In this document: positions 7,448-10,192 of the stretch, in pieces | How positions within the stretch are numbered: the stretch's first letter is position 1 | How the letters are laid out: each line of letters starts with the position of its first letter | Source of the DNA: Euperipatoides rowelli | Taxonomy: Eukaryota > Onychophora > Udeonychophora > Euonychophora > Peripatopsidae | NCBI GenBank assembly: GCA_003024985.2 | Contig: PXIH01S0032384.1 | Length of the DNA stretch: 10,192 nt | Reading direction: 5' to 3' (one strand) | Position numbers and translations under genes: made by a program | Notes under the pieces: generated by a model | The model's input: only the letters and a program-made list of their open reading frames with translations | The model's database searches: none | What the model was told of the DNA's origin: nothing

Positions 7448-7458
7448 TTGCCAAAGTG

Positions 7459-8634
7459 AGATTTTTAATAATTAAAATAATGATAGTGCTTCAAGATCTG
7501 CTTCAATAGCTTTTTTTTCCTTCTTATATTGTATATACAGTATTAACTATCGTTTTCAAGTTTATTTGCACAAAGAAGAATAAAAAAAACTAAGAGTAAT
7601 GATCAATCTCCCATTCCTTTGTTTTACTTTGCTAGTAGTATACAGCTATTTCTTCTGATTCAGAAAAATTAAGTGGCAAAAAATTTCTATATTGGTAACC
7701 TTCTTAAAAATCAAGACAATTTCTACCTCTGCCTATTAGTTCAATTAGAGAACTAAACTACCAATGGTCAAAAAAATTAAAAAAAAATCAAACTCTATAT
7801 GGTACTGAAATATATACTATTTCTTTTATTTACAAGACTTAACTACAATTTATATTAATATCTATCCAAGTATGAGAGAAGAATTGGACTAGATCAGGTA
7901 AAACTATTGAAATAACACTTAATTGAAACACCAGGTAGAATTAACTAAGAAACAATAGCAATCAACTAGCCTTACAGTATTTCTCTTATATTAAAATATA
8001 AAAATAATAATAATAAAAACTATTTATTTTATAATGTTTGTTGATCACATATTAATCTTTATCATATCTCACAGCTGAATTATTTTTTACCCTCATCATA
8101 TGAAGAAAATAGCTGATCTTTGGCCAACAGCAATCATGCATTTGAAAGGACTCAGTAGGATGAAGCCTTTCAAAATAATATAAAAACATCTATTTTATTG
8201 TATTCTACACTATAATTATGATTAATAAAAAAAGGGCCCAAGAATTCAGATGTTGTGTCAGTGTTTGAAACATTTAATTTTATTGATAAACATTAGAAAA
8301 CGAAACAAGTTTGCACCCTCTGTCCACACACCCCCAAATAATAATATATTGTTAAATATGTTATTATGTACAAAAGGATATTTTATATGTAATAAAAGAA
8401 TGACCAAAACTTAAATAGGATCAGAGATGTAAAAATAAATAGCTGCTAGAGAAAAACAGCCTTTTACAGGAACAATCCAAAAAGCTTAAACATACAAATA
8501 TTAATAAATTTATGCTTAATAAAAGGGAGGTCAGAACAAATATCATTAGAGGTTGAGAGCAAACAAATGAAAGGGTTCCCAGAGTTACTTCATATCATTT
8601 CAATTCTACGGCTCTTCCATGTTTCTGTTTTTCA
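7459..8634. other. Unassigned A+T-rich non-coding DNA
   Basis: About 1.2 kb without a supported gene. It holds an interrupted AATAATAATAAT stretch near 8001-8015 and a short C-rich patch near 8318-8337 (CACCCTCTGTCCACACACCC). I find no transposon termini, tRNA-like sequence or coding remnant. In particular there is no upstream partner for the hAT terminus at 8867. Confidence 0.5.
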
Positions 8635-8648
8635 TTTTTTTTTTTTTT
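8635..8648. repeat. T14 homopolymer abutting the minisatellite
   Basis: Fourteen T residues directly join the first 30-bp unit at 8649. Confidence 0.9.
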
Positions 8649-8856
8649 GCAAATTTGGCTCTTTGTCATCAAAAGGTTGCAAATTTGGCTTTTAGTCACC
8701 AAAAAGTTGCAAATTTGGCTCCATGTCACCAAAAGGTTGCAGATTTGGCTCTGTCACCAAAAGGTTGCAAATTTGGCTCTTTGTCACCAAAAGATTGCAA
8801 ATTTGGCTCTCTGTCACCAAAAGATTGCAAATTTGGCTCCATGTCACCAAAAGGTT
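8649..8856. repeat. 30-bp minisatellite, seven copies
   Basis: Units start at 8649, 8679, 8709, 8739, 8767, 8797 and 8827. All are 30 bases except the fourth (28, lacking two bases after GGCTCT). Each reads GCAAATTTGGCT, a variable 4-base patch, GTCACCAAAAG, TT with few changes. Variant patterns repeat: unit 3 and unit 7 both carry CCAT, units 5 and 6 both end AAGATT. This suggests copying of blocks within the array. The array leads without a gap into a hAT-type terminus at 8867. Seen from that terminus, each unit is AACCTTTTGGTGAC followed by GAGCCAAATTTGC, like the subterminal sequence of the transposon. The open frames through the array come from its 10-codon period and are not evidence of a protein. 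Confidence 0.95.
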
Positions 8857-8867
8857 GTTGACCCCTG
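8827..8867 (-). mobile_element. Terminus of a hAT-type DNA transposon
   Basis: Read on the minus strand from 8867, CAGGGGTCAACAACCTTTTG followed by GGAGCCAAATTTGC has the look of many animal hAT ends: YARNG start, CAGGGGTC..CAACC tip, GAGCCAAAT further in. The next eight bases outside, GCCTAGAT (8868-8875), have TA at the centre, as preferred by one large hAT group, but no second copy is visible in the window. The opposite terminus is missing, so the element is truncated, rearranged or broken by the poly-T/minisatellite junction at 8648/8649. Confidence 0.6.
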
Positions 8868-8875
8868 GCCTAGAT

Positions 8876-9154
8876 GTTACAGTCTATAACTTGACTGAAA
8901 CATCACACAATGTTCAATCCTGCCCTAATTTTTAAATGAATAATGTCATTTTACATGCTTTTAGTGCTTTTATTTTAGTGATAAACTCAGCTTTATTATC
9001 AATAGTTTAAGTCCATTATTAATGTTTGTGTCTTTAAATTAGTGAAATTTTGTGATTAGAAAACAAGTGCATCAGTTTTACTCATTGAATCTGAACTTTG
9101 TGTTTACCTGCACCTGCATGCCAAGAAATATAAAAAAATTCACTTTTGTTAAGA
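8876..9154. other. Unassigned A+T-rich DNA
   Basis: Nothing recognised between the hAT terminus and the TTAA-flanked end at 9155. It contains only short direct words such as TTTTAGTG near 8960 and 8975. Confidence 0.5.
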
Positions 9155-9185
9155 TTAACCCTTTCCACTCAATCAAAATTTTCTG
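9155..9185 (+). mobile_element. Possible piggyBac-like terminus (TTAA + CCCTTTCC)
   Basis: TTAA (9155-9158) is followed by CCCTTTCCACTCAATC. piggyBac-type elements insert at TTAA and usually start with CCC(T/A)TT. No inverse copy ending GGGTTAA is found to the right within the window, so this is a solitary end or a chance match. The sequence up to about 9450 includes an inverted repeat (9323-9376) that could belong to the same element. Confidence 0.35.
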
Positions 9186-9322
9186 AAAATATGGATTCTA
9201 CCTATTCACAATAAAATTTAAAAAATATATATAAGATTTCTTGATTGTTTACAGACAGATAAATGATGGGAAGGGCTTAGTGAAATAATTGTCAATTTGG
9301 AATGGCAAATAAGAAACAAAAG

Positions 9323-9376
9323 GTCGGTATTATGCCAACTTCGAAGCAAAATTATAAATGTTGATATTATACCGAC
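9323..9376. repeat. 17-bp inverted repeat, 14/17 match
   Basis: GTCGGTATTATGCCAAC (9323-9339) and GTTGATATTATACCGAC (9360-9376) are inverted copies with three differences, around a 20-base loop containing TTCGAA. The outer 8 bases (GTCGGTAT / ATACCGAC) are perfect. It could be an internal palindrome of a TTAA element or a separate small insertion. Confidence 0.7.
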
Positions 9377-9418
9377 ATAGGAGTATTGAAATGATTGAAA
9401 GCATTATGTGTTATTTGT

Positions 9419-9947
9419 TCCAATATTTTCTAATACATAAGTTAGTATTGGGGCGATTTGCCCACATTCATATGGCCATGTTCCTGATTGTAATCATCAT
9501 AAATTAGACCCTTTATTTAATAGTGATTGGTAATCTGTTTCAAAATTAATGAGCCAGACACATGTTAGTTTATGTTTGTAATTCAGTCTTAAGAGCTGAC
9601 TATGGAATATTTATATAGTTGAATTCAATTTCTGCCATTCTATCAATTCCTTAGGGCTGGTCACAATCTTTCACTCTGTAGAGTAATTTTGAACTGATCT
9701 TCATCTCTCTCTAAACTCTGTGTTGGAAATATTATTAAAATCAATAACTCAATAATCACAGTATTATAATCGTCCACAATTAAATAATTTTGTTTTTTTT
9801 TTCTTCTCAGATTTCTTGTATTTACAAAAACAAAAGTCAAGTAGTTATATTATAAACTGTCCTTAATACCTATTTTACTTCTATCTGGTATATTTATGTC
9901 ATTGTGTGTGAGTATCTTAAAATTAGGGAAATTTTAGTAACTGTATA
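9419..9947. other. Unassigned A+T-rich DNA
   Basis: CCAATA (about 9420-9425) and TATTGG (about 9446-9451) form a weak inverted pair, followed by a short less A+T-rich patch to about 9480. The rest up to the TTAA at 9948 shows no coding sequence, RNA gene or repeat I can recognise. Confidence 0.5.
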
Positions 9948-10192
9948 TTAACCTTCAAGCGGTCGCGGTCAAAATTTTAACATGAGCGGTCGCGTGTCGG
10001 AAATTTTACGACTCATAGAATCCTCTGTATAAAAGTTTCCAAATACTGTAAAACACTTTAATTTAGCGTGTATAAAATTTAGCGTATAAAGAATATTATT
10101 AATTCGCGTGTATTTAAGTTCGCGATCAATCAAAAATAGGTCAAATATTATGTTTAGGCTAATCTAAAAATCATTTAGAAATAATCTTTATA
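9948..10192 (+). mobile_element. Possible piggyBac-like (TTAA) element, left end only
   Basis: TTAA (9948-9951) is followed by CCTTCAAGCGGTCGCG, similar to CCYTT-type piggyBac ends. Just inside is a direct repeat of AGCGGTCGCG (9958-9967 and 9985-9994, 27-base period); each copy is followed by a short spacer and an AAATTTTA word. From here to about 10130 CpG words (TCGCG, GCGTGTA, GCGTATAAA, TTCGCG) are frequent, whereas most of the window has very few. That contrast suggests a distinct and perhaps more recent insertion. Its right end lies outside the window or is not recognisable, and no transposase coding is visible. The class is tentative. Confidence 0.45.

Larger units (their letters stand above)
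7288..7451 (-). mobile_element. Candidate tRNA-derived SINE
   Basis: Read on the minus strand from about 7447, the sequence resembles the front of a tRNA gene. An A-box-like TGGGTCGGTTGG (7439-7428) is followed after 32 bases by a B-box-like GGCTCGAGTCC (7395-7385), one base from the consensus GGTTCGANTCC. The spacing equals that of a normal tRNA. The 3' acceptor strand that should pair with GTCTCGG is absent; the sequence runs instead into an A+T-rich tail region. This favours a tRNA-derived SINE, transcribed by RNA polymerase III and mobilised by a partner LINE, over a working tRNA. The 7-bp word CAAAGTG at 7281-7287 and 7452-7458 could be the target-site duplication and sets the limits given, but it is short. 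The tRNA-like head (7385-7447) is better supported than the 3' end. Confidence 0.45.

Noticed and set aside
8649-8856. CRISPR array
   Set aside because: The 30-bp units are contiguous with no unique spacers, and the window is eukaryotic in character.
8619-8935. Three overlapping open frames with repeated ANLALCHQKV / CKFGSLSPK / LQIWLFVTKR peptides
   Set aside because: The 30-base repeat unit keeps all three frames open. The peptides are by-products of the minisatellite.
240-9020. Scattered AATAAA words as polyadenylation signals
   Set aside because: Too frequent in A+T-rich DNA and not linked to any coding region.
9155-9951. A single piggyBac element between the two TTAA sites
   Set aside because: Both ends read TTAACC in the same direction; opposite ends of one element must be inverted.

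Overview
The window reads as A+T-rich nuclear DNA from an animal, most likely an invertebrate. It has long homopolymer runs, no compact gene layout, no Shine-Dalgarno/operon structure, and remnants of several eukaryotic transposon classes: a Helitron, hAT elements, a Penelope-like retroelement, a tRNA-derived SINE-like unit and TTAA-site ends. I cannot name the species. A mollusc or other repeat-rich invertebrate would fit, but that is impression, not proof. I see no intact protein-coding gene; the only convincing coding sequence is a decayed reverse transcriptase.

Layout. At 1-785 there is unassigned A+T-rich DNA with a cluster of interleaved inverted repeats at 346-485. At 794-1941 lies a non-autonomous hAT-like element with near-identical ends (TAAGGTTTCTG / TAGGGTTTCTG inverted) and a 7/8-matching 8-bp target-site duplication. 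A complete 222-bp non-autonomous Helitron-like element (1360-1581, TC...CTAG, inserted exactly between A and T) sits inside it. At 2828-3320 there is an old tandem duplication with a unit of about 195 bp. At 3768-3794 there is a perfect short hairpin.

At 4649-5657 there is a Penelope-like element (PLE) reverse-transcriptase pseudogene on the + strand, broken by frameshifts and one clear in-frame stop. It runs from the N-terminal conserved block to the GLAMGSS motif and has lost everything downstream. At 5660-7280 there is unassigned A+T-rich DNA with several hairpins and two long A runs. At 7288-7451 (minus strand) there is a SINE-like unit with A-box- and B-box-like promoter elements spaced as in a tRNA, unusually able to fold as a 14-bp hairpin.

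At 8649-8856 there are seven copies of a 30-bp minisatellite that run directly into a hAT-type terminus at 8867, suggesting that the array grew from the subterminal part of the transposon. At 9155 and 9948 there are two TTAA-flanked starts (CCCTTTCC... and CCTTCAAGCGG...) resembling piggyBac-type ends. The second opens a CpG-containing segment that runs towards the right edge and is unlike the rest of the window.

The parts do not work together as a pathway. The window is a record of successive insertions: the Helitron postdates the hAT element it interrupts, the PLE is old, and the 9952-10192 element may be younger because its CpGs survive. I find no convincing new enzymatic system. The most interesting points are the nested insertion, the hAT-terminus minisatellite, the hairpin-forming SINE head, and the CpG-bearing right-hand element.
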